Assembly: GCA_963675135.1 (NCBI GenBank)
Contig: OY776125.1
Location: forward strand, 61,331,441 to 61,395,440
From: Galeopsis tetrahit
Lineage: Eukaryota; Streptophyta; Magnoliopsida; Lamiales; Lamiaceae
Direction of reading: 5' to 3'
DNA length: 64,000 nucleotides
Program-made: the position numbers and the translations under genes
In this document: positions 1 through 13,046 of the stretch, one piece after another
Layout of the letters: every line of letters starts with the position of its first letter
Numbering within the stretch: position 1 is the stretch's first letter
Notes under the pieces: generated by a model
What the model was told of the DNA's origin: nothing
Seen by the model: only the letters and a program-made list of their open reading frames with translations
Database searches by the model: none

Positions 1-692
1 AGTTTCACTAATTCCAAAAGAGTTAACCATTACCGATTCACATTGGTTCTAGGGTTGTTGTTTTCTATAACTCGTTTATAGTGCCATTTAACCTCTAAAC
101 TACCAAAATTAAGTGTTTTGTAGGATTTCTTGGTGACCAAGAAATTTTTATGTTTTCTTTATTTTGCGGAAAATCACATTCGTTAGTGCTCAAAAATTCT
201 ATAGTTTAACCCACTATAATGTGGAAGTGCACTTTCATTCATTCACTCATTCTCTCTTTTTGAAAAGTTTCACTAATTGCAAAAGAGTTAACCATTACCA
301 ATTCACATTGGTTCTAGGGTTGTTGTTTTCTATAAGTCGTTTATAATGCCATTTAACCTCTAAACTACCAAAATGAAGTGTTTTGTAGGATTGCTTGGCG
401 ACCAAGAAAACTTTATGTTTTCTTTATTTTGCAGAAAATCACATTCGTTAGTGCTCAAAAACTCTATAGTTTATCCCACTATAATGTGGAAGTGCACTTT
501 CATTCATTCACTCATTCTCTCTTTTTGAAAAGTTTCACTAATTGCAAAAGCGTTAACCATTACCAATTCACATTTGTTCTAAGGTTGTTGTTTTCTATAG
601 CTCGTTTATAGTGCCATTTAACCTTGAAAATACAAAAATGAAGTGCTTTGTATGATTGCTTGATGACCAAGCAAACTTTATGTTTTCTTTAT

Positions 693-958
693 TTTGCGGA
701 AATTCACATACGTTAGTGCTAAAAAACTATATAGTTTATCCTAATATAATGTTGAAGTGCACTTTCATCGATTCACTCATTCTCTCTTTTTGAAAAGTTT
801 CACGAGTTGATAAAGACTTAACCATTACCAATTCACATTCGTTTTATGGTTGTTATTTTCTCTAACACTTTTATAGTGCCATTCAACCTCGAAAATATCA
901 AAATGAAGTGTTTTGTAGGATTGCTTGGTGACCAAGAAAACTTTATGTTTTCTTTATT
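693..958. repeat. A-type diverged satellite monomer (no insertion)
   Basis: This subtype starts GCGGAAATTCACATACG rather than GCGGAAAATCACATTCG. It has AAAAAACTATATAGTTTATCC, ATGTTGAAG instead of ATGTGGAAG, TTTCACGAGTTGATAAAGAC in place of TTTCACTAATTCC, and TTTTATGGTTGTTATTTTC instead of TTCTAGGGTTGTTG. These linked differences recur as a package (for example near 2295, 3675, 10250 and 12710), so it is an old subfamily kept beside the common type rather than random decay. Confidence 0.85.
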
Positions 959-1223
959 TTGCGGAAAATCACATTCGTTAGTGCTCAAAAACTCTATAGT
1001 TTAACCCACTATAATGTGGAAGTTCACTTTCATCGATTCACTCATTCTCTCTTTTTGAAGAGTTTCACTAATTCCAAAAGAGTTAACCATTACCGATTCA
1101 CATTGGTTCTAGGGTTTTTGTTTTCTATAACTCGTTTATAGTGCCATTTAACCTCTAAACTACAAAAATTAAGTGTTTTGTAGGATTTCTTGGTGACCAA
1201 GAAAACTTTATGTTTTCTTTATT
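959..1223. repeat. Reference satellite monomer (common type, 265 bp)
   Basis: One monomer chosen as a reference, beginning at TTGCGGAAAATC and ending before the next TTGCGGAAAATC. In order it has a T-rich pyrimidine stretch (CTCTCTTTTTG), a GTTAACC box, the pair CTATAA-CTCGT-TTATAG, and the perfect dyad TTTCTTGG-TGA-CCAAGAAA. TTAACC occurs three times in the monomer, 72 and 65 bp apart. An optional extra T in CCATT(T)ACC gives the 266-bp form and moves any reading frame, which argues against coding constraint. Confidence 0.9.
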
Positions 1224-2437
1224 TTGCGGAAAATCACATTCGTTAGTGCTAAAAAATTCTATAGTTTAACCCACTATAATGTGGAAGTGCACTTTCATCG
1301 ATTCACTCATTCTCTCTTTTTGAAAAGTTTCACTAATTCCAAAAGAGTTAACCATTTACCAATTCACATTGGTTCTAGGGTTGTTGTTTTCTATAACTCG
1401 TTTATAGTGCCATTTAACCTCTAAACTACCAAAATGAAGTATTTTGTAGGATTTCTTGGTGACCAAGAAAACTTTATGTTTTCTTTATTTTGCGGAAAAT
1501 CACATTCGTTAGTGCTCAAAAATTCTATAGTTTAACCAACTATAATGTGGAAGTGCACTTTCATCGATTCACTCATTCTCTCTTTTTGAAAAGTTTCACT
1601 AATTCCAAAAGAGTTAACCATTTACTAATTCACATTGGTTCTAGGGTTGTTGTTTTCTATAACTCGTTTATAGTGTCATTTAACCTCTAAACTACCAAAA
1701 TGAAGTGTTTTGTAGGATTTCTTGGTGACCAAGAAAACTTTATGTTTTCTTTATTTTGCGGAAAATCACATTCGTTAGTGCTAAAAAATTCTATAGTTTA
1801 ACCCACTATAATGTGGAAGTGCACTTTCATCGATTCACTCATTCTCTCTTTTTGAAAAGTTTCACTAATTGCAAAAGAGTTAACCATTACCAATTCACAT
1901 TGATTCTAGGGTTGTTGTTTTCTATAACTCGTTTAGAGTGCCATTTAACCTCTAAACTACCAAAATGAAGTGTTTTGTAGGATTGCTTGGTGACCAAGAA
2001 AACTTTATGTTTTCTTTATTTTGCAGAAAATCACATTCGTTAGTGCTCAAAAACTCTATAGTTTAACCCACTATAATGTGGAAGTGCACTTTCATTCATT
2101 AACTCATTCTCTCTTTTTGAAAAGTTTCACTAATTGCAAAAGAGTTAACCATTACCAATTCACATTTGTTCTAAGGTTGTTGTTTTCTATAACTCGTTTA
2201 TAGTGCCATTTAACCTTGAAAATACAAAAATGAAGTGCTTTGTAGGATTGCTTGGTGACCAAGAAAACTTTATGTTTTCTTTATTTTGCGGAAATTCACA
2301 TACGTTAGTGCTAAAAAACTATATAGTTTATCCTACTATAATGTTGAAGTGCACTTTCATCGATTCACTCATTCTCTCTTTTTGAAAAGTTTCACGAGTT
2401 GATAAAGACTTAACCATTACCAATTCACATTCGTTTT

Positions 2438-2554
2438 ATGGTTGTTATTTTCTCTAACACTTTTATAGTGCCATTCAATAACTCGTTTATAGGGCCATTT
2501 AACCTCGTTTATGGTTGTTATTTTCTCTAACACTTTTATAGTGCCATTCAACCT
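2438..2554. repeat. 73-bp mosaic insertion in the A-type monomer (16 copies in the array)
   Basis: A 44-bp stretch (TTTATGGTTGTTATTTTCTC to GCCATTCAA) occurs twice, 73 bp apart. The copies are separated by a 29-bp piece (TAACTCGTTTATAG to AACCTCG) that has the form of ordinary monomers. ATGGTTG starts the pair at 2438, 3827, 6553, 7942, 10402, 12861, 17710, 20169, 25807, 28774, 31500, 32624, 35084, 37543, 41064 and 43523, with the second copy exactly 73 bp later each time. A-type monomers lacking the insertion lie near 840, 4955, 22900, 24490, 26935, 29908 and 46517. It is a marker for higher-order units. Confidence 0.9.
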
Positions 2555-4115
2555 CGAAAATATCAAAATGAAGTGTTTTGTAGGATTGCTTGGTGACCAA
2601 GAAAACTTTATGTTTTCTTTATTTTGCGGAAAATCACATTCGTTAGTGCTCCAAAACTCTATAGTTTAACCCCCTATAATGTGGAAGTGCACTTTCATCG
2701 ATTCACTCATTCTCTCTTTTTGAAAAGTTTCACTAATTCCAAAAGAGTTAACCATTACCAATTCACATTGGTTCTAGGGTTGTTGTTTTCTATAACTCGT
2801 TTATAGTGCCATTTAACCTCTAAACTACCAAAATTAAGTGTTTTGTAGGATTTCTTGGTGACCAAGAAAACTTTATGTTTTCTTTATTTTGCGGAAAATC
2901 ACATTCGTTAGTACTCAAAAATTCTAGAATTTAACCCACTATAATGTGGAAGTGCACTTTCATCGATTCACTCATTCTCTCTTTTTGAAAAGTTTCACTA
3001 ATTCCAAAAGAGTTAACCATTTACCAATTCACATTGGTTCTAGGGTTGTTGTTTTCTATAACTCGTTTATAGTGCCATTTAACCTCTAAACTACCAAAAT
3101 GAAGTGTTTTGTAGGATTTCTTGGTGACCAAGAAAACTTTATGTTTTCTTTATTTTGCGGAAAATCACATTCGTTAGTGCTCAAAAACTCTATAGTTTAA
3201 CCAACTATAATGTGGAAGTGCACTTTCATCGATTCACTCATTCTCTCTTTTTGAAAAGTTTCACTAATTGCAAAAGAGTTAACCATTACCAATTCACATT
3301 GGTTCTAGGTTTGTTGTTTTCTATAACTCGTTTATAATGCCATTTAACCTCTAAACTACCAAAATGAAGTGTTTTGTAGGATTGCTTGGTGCCCAAGAAA
3401 ACTTTATGTTTTTTTATTTTGCAGAAAATCACATTCGTTGGTGCTCAAAAACTCTATAGTTTAACCCACTATAATGTGGAAGTGCACTTTCATTCATTCA
3501 CTCATTCTCTCTTTTTGAAAAGTTTCACTAATTACAAAAGAGTTAACCATTACCAATTCACATTTGTTCTAAGGTTGTTGTTTTCTATAACACGTTTATA
3601 GTGCCATTTAACCTTGAAAATACAAAAATGAAGTGCTTTGTATGATTGCTTGATAACTTTATGTTTTCTTTATTTTGCGGAAATTCACATACGTTAGTGC
3701 TAAAAAACTATATAGTTTATCCTACTATAATGTTGAAGTGCACTTTCATCGATTCACTCATTCTCTCTTTTTGAAAAGTTTCACGAGTTGATAAAGACTT
3801 AACCATTACCAATTCACATTCGTTTTATGGTTGTTATTTTCTCTAACACTTTTATAGTGCCATTCAATAACTCGTTTATAGTGCCATTTAACCTCGTTTA
3901 TGGTTGTTATTTTCTCTAACACTTTTATAGTGCCATTCAACCTCGAAAATATCAAAATGAAGTGTTTTGTAGGATTGTTTGGTGACCAAGAAAACTTTAT
4001 GTTTTCTTTATTTTGCGGAAAATCACATTCGTTAGTGCTCAAAAACTCTATAGTTTAACCCACTATAATGTGGAAGTTCACTTTCATCGATTCACTCATT
4101 CTCTCTTTTTTGAAA

Positions 4116-7100
4116 AGTTTCACTAATTCCAAAAGAGTTAACCATTACCGATTCACATTGGTTCTAGGGTTGTTGTTTTCTATAACTCGTTTATAGTGCC
4201 ATTTAACCTCTAAACTACCAAAATTAAGTGTTTTGTAGGATTTCTTGGTGACCAAGAAATTTTTATGTTTTCTTTATTTTGCGGAAAATCACATTCGTTA
4301 GTGCTCAAAAATTCTATAGTTTAACCCACTATAATGTGGAAGTGCACTTTCATTCATTCACTCATTCTCTCTTTTTGAAAAGTTTCACTAATTGCAAAAG
4401 AGTTAACCATTACCAATTCACATTGGTTCTAGGGTTGTTGTTTTCTATAAGTCGTTTATAATGCCATTTAACCTCTAAACTACCAAAATGAAGTGTTTTG
4501 TAGGATTGCTTGGCGACCAAGAAAACTTTATGTTTTCTTTATTTTGCAGAAAATCACATTCGTTAGTGCTCAAAAACTCTATAGTTTATCCCACTATAAT
4601 GTGGAAGTGCACTTTCATTCATTCACTCATTCTCTCTTTTTGAAAAGTTTCACTAATTGCAAAAGCGTTAACCATTACCAATTCACATTTGTTCTAAGGT
4701 TGTTGTTTTCTATAGCTCGTTTATAGTGCCATTTAACCTTGAAAATACAAAAATGAAGTGCTTTGTATGATTGCTTGATGACCAAGCAAACTTTATGTTT
4801 TCTTTATTTTGCGGAAATTCACATACGTTAGTGCTAAAAAACTATATAGTTTATCCTAATATAATGTTGAAGTGCACTTTCATCGATTCACTCATTCTCT
4901 CTTTTTGAAAAGTTTCACGAGTTGATAAAGACTTAACCATTACCAATTCACATTCGTTTTATGGTTGTTATTTTCTCTAACACTTTTATAGTGCCATTCA
5001 ACCTCGAAAATATCAAAATGAAGTGTTTTGTAGGATTGCTTGGTGACCAAGAAAACTTTATGTTTTCTTTATTTTGCGGAAAATCACATTCGTTAGTGCT
5101 CAAAAACTCTATAGTTTAACCCACTATAATGTGGAAGTTCACTTTCATCGATTCACTCATTCTCTCTTTTTGAAGAGTTTCACTAATTCCAAAAGAGTTA
5201 ACCATTACCGATTCACATTGGTTCTAGGGTTTTTGTTTTCTATAACTCGTTTATAGTGCCATTTAACCTCTAAACTACAAAAATTAAGTGTTTTGTAGGA
5301 TTTCTTGGTGACCAAGAAAACTTTATGTTTTCTTTATTTTGCGGAAAATCACATTCGTTAGTGCTAAAAAATTCTATAGTTTAACCCACTATAATGTGGA
5401 AGTGCACTTTCATCGATTCACTCATTCTCTCTTTTTGAAAAGTTTCACTAATTCCAAAAGAGTTAACCATTTACCAATTCACATTGGTTCTAGGGTTGTT
5501 GTTTTCTATAACTCGTTTATAGTGCCATTTAACCTCTAAACTACCAAAATGAAGTATTTTGTAGGATTTCTTGGTGACCAAGAAAACTTTATGTTTTCTT
5601 TATTTTGCGGAAAATCACATTCGTTAGTGCTCAAAAATTCTATAGTTTAACCAACTATAATGTGGAAGTGCACTTTCATCGATTCACTCATTCTCTCTTT
5701 TTGAAAAGTTTCACTAATTCCAAAAGAGTTAACCATTTACTAATTCACATTGGTTCTAGGGTTGTTGTTTTCTATAACTCGTTTATAGTGTCATTTAACC
5801 TCTAAACTACCAAAATGAAGTGTTTTGTAGGATTTCTTGGTGACCAAGAAAACTTTATGTTTTCTTTATTTTGCGGAAAATCACATTCGTTAGTGCTAAA
5901 AAATTCTATAGTTTAACCCACTATAATGTGGAAGTGCACTTTCATCGATTCACTCATTCTCTCTTTTTGAAAAGTTTCACTAATTGCAAAAGAGTTAACC
6001 ATTACCAATTCACATTGATTCTAGGGTTGTTGTTTTCTATAACTCGTTTAGAGTGCCATTTAACCTCTAAACTACCAAAATGAAGTGTTTTGTAGGATTG
6101 CTTGGTGACCAAGAAAACTTTATGTTTTCTTTATTTTGCAGAAAATCACATTCGTTAGTGCTCAAAAACTCTATAGTTTAACCCACTATAATGTGGAAGT
6201 GCACTTTCATTCATTAACTCATTCTCTCTTTTTGAAAAGTTTCACTAATTGCAAAAGAGTTAACCATTACCAATTCACATTTGTTCTAAGGTTGTTGTTT
6301 TCTATAACTCGTTTATAGTGCCATTTAACCTTGAAAATACAAAAATGAAGTGCTTTGTAGGATTGCTTGGTGACCAAGAAAACTTTATGTTTTCTTTATT
6401 TTGCGGAAATTCACATACGTTAGTGCTAAAAAACTATATAGTTTATCCTACTATAATGTTGAAGTGCACTTTCATCGATTCACTCATTCTCTCTTTTTGA
6501 AAAGTTTCACGAGTTGATAAAGACTTAACCATTACCAATTCACATTCGTTTTATGGTTGTTATTTTCTCTAACACTTTTATAGTGCCATTCAATAACTCG
6601 TTTATAGGGCCATTTAACCTCGTTTATGGTTGTTATTTTCTCTAACACTTTTATAGTGCCATTCAACCTCGAAAATATCAAAATGAAGTGTTTTGTAGGA
6701 TTGCTTGGTGACCAAGAAAACTTTATGTTTTCTTTATTTTGCGGAAAATCACATTCGTTAGTGCTCCAAAACTCTATAGTTTAACCCCCTATAATGTGGA
6801 AGTGCACTTTCATCGATTCACTCATTCTCTCTTTTTGAAAAGTTTCACTAATTCCAAAAGAGTTAACCATTACCAATTCACATTGGTTCTAGGGTTGTTG
6901 TTTTCTATAACTCGTTTATAGTGCCATTTAACCTCTAAACTACCAAAATTAAGTGTTTTGTAGGATTTCTTGGTGACCAAGAAAACTTTATGTTTTCTTT
7001 ATTTTGCGGAAAATCACATTCGTTAGTACTCAAAAATTCTAGAATTTAACCCACTATAATGTGGAAGTGCACTTTCATCGATTCACTCATTCTCTCTTTT

Positions 7101-8230
7101 TGAAAAGTTTCACTAATTCCAAAAGAGTTAACCATTTACCAATTCACATTGGTTCTAGGGTTGTTGTTTTCTATAACTCGTTTATAGTGCCATTTAACCT
7201 CTAAACTACCAAAATGAAGTGTTTTGTAGGATTTCTTGGTGACCAAGAAAACTTTATGTTTTCTTTATTTTGCGGAAAATCACATTCGTTAGTGCTCAAA
7301 AACTCTATAGTTTAACCAACTATAATGTGGAAGTGCACTTTCATCGATTCACTCATTCTCTCTTTTTGAAAAGTTTCACTAATTGCAAAAGAGTTAACCA
7401 TTACCAATTCACATTGGTTCTAGGTTTGTTGTTTTCTATAACTCGTTTATAATGCCATTTAACCTCTAAACTACCAAAATGAAGTGTTTTGTAGGATTGC
7501 TTGGTGCCCAAGAAAACTTTATGTTTTTTTATTTTGCAGAAAATCACATTCGTTGGTGCTCAAAAACTCTATAGTTTAACCCACTATAATGTGGAAGTGC
7601 ACTTTCATTCATTCACTCATTCTCTCTTTTTGAAAAGTTTCACTAATTACAAAAGAGTTAACCATTACCAATTCACATTTGTTCTAAGGTTGTTGTTTTC
7701 TATAACACGTTTATAGTGCCATTTAACCTTGAAAATACAAAAATGAAGTGCTTTGTATGATTGCTTGATAACTTTATGTTTTCTTTATTTTGCGGAAATT
7801 CACATACGTTAGTGCTAAAAAACTATATAGTTTATCCTACTATAATGTTGAAGTGCACTTTCATCGATTCACTCATTCTCTCTTTTTGAAAAGTTTCACG
7901 AGTTGATAAAGACTTAACCATTACCAATTCACATTCGTTTTATGGTTGTTATTTTCTCTAACACTTTTATAGTGCCTTCCAATAACTCGTTTATAGTGCC
8001 ATTTAACCTCGTTTATGGTTGTTATTTTCTCTAACACTTTTATAGTGCCATTCAACCTCGAAAATATCAAAATGAAGTGTTTTGTAGGATTGCTTGGTGA
8101 CCAAGAAAACTTTATGTTTTCTTTATTTTGCGGAAAATCACATTCGTTAGTGCTCCAAAACTCTATAGTTTAACCCACTATAATGTGGAAGTGCACTTTC
8201 ATCGATTCACTCATTCTCTCTTTTTGAAAA
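4116..8230. repeat. 4115-bp higher-order repeat, copy 2
   Basis: Same monomer order and private variants as positions 1-4115 up to about 7970. The first differences I see there are GTGCCTTCCAATAAC in place of GTGCCATTCAATAAC, and then GTGCTCCAAAACTC in place of GTGCTCAAAAACTC. The register holds to about 8.1 kb, after which the array passes into the 2459-bp family. Copies 1 and 2 look identical over long stretches, so the duplication is recent. Confidence 0.9.
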
Positions 8231-10587
8231 GTTTCACTAATTCCAAAAGAGTTAACCATTACCAATTCACATTGGTTCTAGGGTTGTTGTTTTCTATAAC
8301 TCGTTTATAGTGCCATTTAACCTCTAAACTACCAAAATTAAGTGTTTTGTAGGATTTCTTGGTGACCAAGAAAACTTTATGTTTTCTTTATTTTGCGGAA
8401 AATCACATTCGTTAGTGCTCAAAAATTCTATAGTTTAACCCACTATAATGTGGAAGTGCACTTTCATCGATTCACTCATTCTCTCTTTTTGAAAAGTTTC
8501 ACTAATTCCAAAAGAGTTAACCATTTACCAATTCACATTGGTTCTAGGGTTGTTGTTTTCTATAACTCGTTTATAGTGCCATTTAACCTTTAAACTACCA
8601 AAATGAAGTGTTTTGTAGGATTTCTTGGTGACCAAAAAAACTTTATGTTTTCTTTATTTTGCGGAAAATCACATTCGTTAGTGCTCAAAAACTCTATAGT
8701 TTAACCCCCTATAATGTGGAAGTGCACTTTCATTCATTCACTCATTCTCTCTTTTTGAAAAGTTTCACTAATTGCAAAAGAGTTAACCATTACCAATTCA
8801 CATTGGTTCTAGGGTTGTTGTTTTCTATAACTCGTTTATATTGCCATTTAACCTCTAAAATACCAAAATGAAGTGTTTTGAAGGATTGCTTGGTGACCAA
8901 GCAAACTTTATGTTTACTTTATTTTGCGGAAAATCACATTCGTTAGTGCTCAAAAACTCTATAGTTTATCCCACTATAATGTGGAAGTGCACTTTCATCG
9001 ATTCACTCATTCTCTCTTTTTGAAAAGTTTCACTAATTCCAAAAGAGTTAACCATTTACCAATTCACATTGGTTCTAGGGTTGTTGTTTTCTATAACTCG
9101 TTTATAGTGCCATTTAACCTCTAAAATACCAAAATGAAGTGTTTTGAAGGATTGCTTGGTGACCAAGCAAACTTTATGTTTTCTTTATTTTGCGGAAAAT
9201 CACATTCGTTAGTGCTCAAAAACTCTATAGTTTTTCCCACTAAAATATGGAAGTGCACTTTCATTCATTCACTCATTCTCTCTTTTTGAAAAGTTTCACT
9301 AATTGCAAAAGAGTTAACCATTACCAATTCACATTGGTTCTAGGGTTGTTGTTTTCCATAACTCGTTTATAGTGCCATTTAACCTCTAAAATACCAAAAT
9401 GAAGTGTTTTGTAGGATTGCTTGGTGACCAAGCAAACTTTATGTTTTCTTTATTTTGCGGAAAATTACATTCGTTAGTGCCCAAAAACTCTATAGTTTAT
9501 CCCACTATAATGTGGAAGTGCACTTTCTCCGATTCACTTATTCTCTTTTTTTGAAAAGTTTCACTAATTGCAAAAGAGTTAACCATTTACCAATTCACAT
9601 TGGTTCTAGGGTTGTTGTTTTCTATAACTCGTTTATAGTGCCATTTAACCTCTAAAATACCAAAATGAAGTGTTTTGAAGGATTGCTTGGTGACCAAGCA
9701 AACTTTATGTTTTCTTTATTTTGCGGAAAATCACATTCGTTAGTGCTCAAAAACTCTATAGTTTTTCCCACTATAATGTGGAAGTGCACTTCTCCGATTC
9801 ACTCATTCTCTCTTTTTGAAAAGTCTCACTAATTCCAAAAGAGTTAACCATTACCAATTCACATTGGTTCTAGGGATGTTGTTTTCTGTAACTCGTTTAT
9901 AGTGCCATTTAACATCTAAACTACCAAAATGAAGTGTTTTGTAGGATTTCTTGGTGACCAAGAAAACTTTATGTTTTCTTTATTTTGCTGAAAATCACAT
10001 TCGTTAGTGCTCAAAAACTCTATAGTTTAACCCACTATAATGTGGAAGTGCACTTTCATTCATTCACTCATTCTCTCTTTTTGAAAAGTTTCACTAATTG
10101 CAAAAGAGTTAACCATTACCAATTCACATTTGTTCTAAGGTTGTTGTTTTCTATAACTCGTTTATAGTGCCATTTAACCTTGAAAATACAAAAATGAAGT
10201 GCTTTGTATGATTGCTTGATGACCAAGCAAACTTTATGTTTTCTTTATTTTGCGGAAATTCACATACGTTAGTGCTAAAAAACTATATAGTTTATCCTAC
10301 TATAATGTTGAAGTGCACTTTCATCGATTCATTCATTCTCTCTTTTTGAAAAGTTTCACGAGTTGATAAAGACTTAACCATTACCAATTCACATTCGTTT
10401 TATGGTTGTTATTTTCTCTAACACTTTTATAGTGCCATTCAATAACTCGTTTATAGTGCCATTTAACCTCGTTTATGGTTGTTATTTTCTCTAACACTTT
10501 TATAGTGCCATTCAACCTCGAAAATATCAAAATGAAGTGTTTTGTAGGATTGCTTGGTGACCAAGAAAACTTTATGTTTTCTTTATT

Positions 10588-13046
10588 TTGCGGAAAATCA
10601 CATTCGTTAGTGCTTCAAAACTCTATAGTTTAACCCACTATAATGTGGAAGTGCACTTTCATCGATTCACTCATTCTCTCTTTTTGAAAAGTTTCACTAA
10701 TTCCAAAAGAGTTAACCATTACCAATTCACATTGGTTCTAGGGTTGTTGTTTTCTATAACTCGTTTATAGTGCCATTTAACCTCTAAACTACCAAAATTA
10801 AGTGTTTTGTAGGATTTCTTGGTGACCAAGAAAACTTTATGTTTTCTTTATTTTGCGGAAAATCACATTCGTTAGTGCTCAAAAATTCTATAGTTTAACC
10901 CACTATAATGTGGAAGTGCACTTTCATCGATTTACTCATTCTCTCTTTTTGAAAAGTTTCACTAATTCCAAAAGAGTTAACCATTTACCAATTCACATTG
11001 GTTCTAGGGTTGTTGTTTTCTATAACTCGTTTATAGTGCCATTTAACCTCTAAACTACCAAAAAGAAGTGTTTTGTAGGATTTCTTGGTGACCAAGAAAA
11101 CTTTATGTTTTCTTTATTTTGCGGAAAATCACATTCGTTAGTGCTCGAAAAATCTATAGTTTAACCCCCTATAATGTGGAAGTGCACTTTCATTCATTCA
11201 CTCATTCTCTCTTTTTGAAAAGTTTCACTAATTGCAAAAGAGTTAACCATTACCAATTCACATTGGTTCTAGGGTTGTTGTTTTCTATAACTCGTTTATA
11301 TTGCCATTTAACCTCTAAAATACCAAAATGAAGTGTTTTGAAGGATTCCTTGGTGACCAAGCAAACTTTATGTTTTCTTTATTTTGCGGAAAATCACATT
11401 CGTTAGTGCTCAAAAACTCTATAGTTTATCCCACTATAATGTGGAAGTGCACTTTCATCGATTCACTCATTCTCTCTTTTTGAAAAGTTTCACAAATTCC
11501 AAAAGAGTTAACCATTTACCAATTCACATTGGTTCTAGGGTTGTTGTTTTCTATAACTCGTTTATAGTGCCATTTAACCTCTAAACTACCAAAATGAAGT
11601 GTTTTGTAGGATTTCTTGGTGACCAAGAAAACTTTATGTTTTCTTTATTTTGCGGAAAATCACATTCGTTAGTGCTAAAAAATTCTATAGTTTAACCCAT
11701 TATAATGTGGAAGTGCACTTTCATCGATTCACTCATTCTCTCTCTTTGAAAAGTTTCACTAATTCCAAAAGAGTTAACCATTTACCAATTCACATTGGTT
11801 CTAGGGTTGTTGTTTTCTATAACTCGTTTATAGTGCCATTTAACCTCTAAACTACCAAAATGAAGTGTTTTGTAGGATTTCTTGGTGACCAAGAAAACTT
11901 TATGTTTTCTTTATTTTGCGGAAAATCACATTCGTTAGTGCTCAAAAACTCTATAGTTTAACCCCCTATAATGTGGAAGTGCACTTTCATTCATTCACTT
12001 ATTCTCTCTTTTTGAAAAGTTTCACTAATTGCAAAAGAGTTAACCATTACCAATTCACATTGGTTCTAGGGTTGTTGTTTTCTATAACTCGTTTATATTG
12101 CCATTTAACCCCTAAAATACCAAAATGAAGTGTTTTGAAGGATTGCTTGGTGACCAAGCAAACTTTATGTTTCTTTATTTTGCGGAAAATCACATTCGTT
12201 AGTGCTCAAAAACTCTATAGTTTTTCCCACTATAATGTGGAAGTGCACTTCTCCGATTCACTCATTCTCTCTTTTTGAAAAGTTTCACTAATTCCAAAAG
12301 AGTTAACCATTACCAATTCACATTGGTTCTAGGGATGTTGTTTTCTGTAACTCGTTTATAGTGCCATTTAACCTCTAAACTACCAAAATGAAGTGTTTTG
12401 TAGGATTTCTTGGTGACCAAGAAAACTTTATGTTTTCTTTATTTTGCGGAAAATCACATTCGTTAGTGCTCAAAAACTCTATAGTTTAACCCACTATAAT
12501 GTGGAAGTGCACTTTCATTCATTCACTCATTCTCTCTTTTTGAAAAGTTTCACTAATTGCAAAAGAGTTAACCATTACCAATTCATATTTGTTCTAAGGT
12601 TGTTGTTTTCTATAACTCGTTTATAGTGCCATTTAACCTTGAAAATACAAAAATGAAGTGCTTTGTATGATTGCTTGATGACCAAGCAAACTTTATGTTT
12701 TCTTTATTTTGCGGAAATTCACATACGTTAGTGCTAAAAAACTATATAGTTTATCCTACTATAATGTTGAAGTGCACTTTCATCGATTCATTCATTCTCT
12801 CTTTTTGAAAAGTTTCACGAGTTGATAAAGACTTAACCATTACCAATTCACATTCGTTTTATGGTTGTTATTTTCTCTAACACTTTTATAGTGCCATTCA
12901 ATAACTCGTTTATAGTGCCATTTAACCTCGTTTATGGTTGTTATTTTCTCTAACACTTTTATAGTGCCATTCAACCTCGAAAATATCAAAATGAAGTGTT
13001 TTGTAGGATTGCTTGGTGACCAAGAAAACTTTATGTTTTCTTTATT
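10588..13046. repeat. 2459-bp higher-order repeat, full unit (9 monomers plus 73 bp)
   Basis: Landmark monomers at 10588, 10853, 11119, 11384, 11650 and 11916 recur at 13047, 13312, 13578, 13843, 14109 and 14375, a constant 2459 bp. Diagnostic variants are GTGCTTCAAAACTC, GTGCTCGAAAAATC, CTCTCTCTTTGAAAAG and TTCACAAATTCC. Full units also begin at 17896, 35270 and 41250. Each is followed by a partial second unit (13047, 20355, 37729 and 43709). Nine monomers of about 265 bp plus one 73-bp insertion account for 2459 bp. Confidence 0.88.

Larger units (their letters stand above)
1..4115. repeat. 4115-bp higher-order repeat, copy 1
   Basis: The block starting at 1 reappears at 4116 with a constant offset of 4115 bp. 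The same private variants appear in the same order: CAAGAAATTTTTATG at about 150 and 4255, GTTAACC changed to CGTTAACC at about 551 and 4666, and GTACTCAAAAATTCTAGAAT at about 2911 and 7026. The unit contains about 15 monomers, three A-type monomers, and 73-bp insertions in two of them. The window begins inside the array, so the phase of the unit is arbitrary. Confidence 0.9.

Noticed and set aside
165..190. CENP-B-box-like sequence around CACATTCGTTAGTGCTC
   Set aside because: Only the TTCG core fits; the required A and CGGG positions do not match.
310..325. Telomere-like TCTAGGGTT in each monomer
   Set aside because: It is a single unit with no tandem TTTAGGG run, so it is not evidence of telomeric origin.
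959..1223. Possible 66-bp quarter-repeat inside the monomer, from TTAACC spaced 72, 65 and 128 bp
   Set aside because: Outside TTAACC the quarters do not align convincingly by eye.
3806..4042. A 78-codon minus-strand open frame, repeated at 25786 and 28753
   Set aside because: It starts at TTG, spans the 73-bp insertion and is lost in the almost identical copy near 7.9-8.2 kb. It is a by-product of the duplication.
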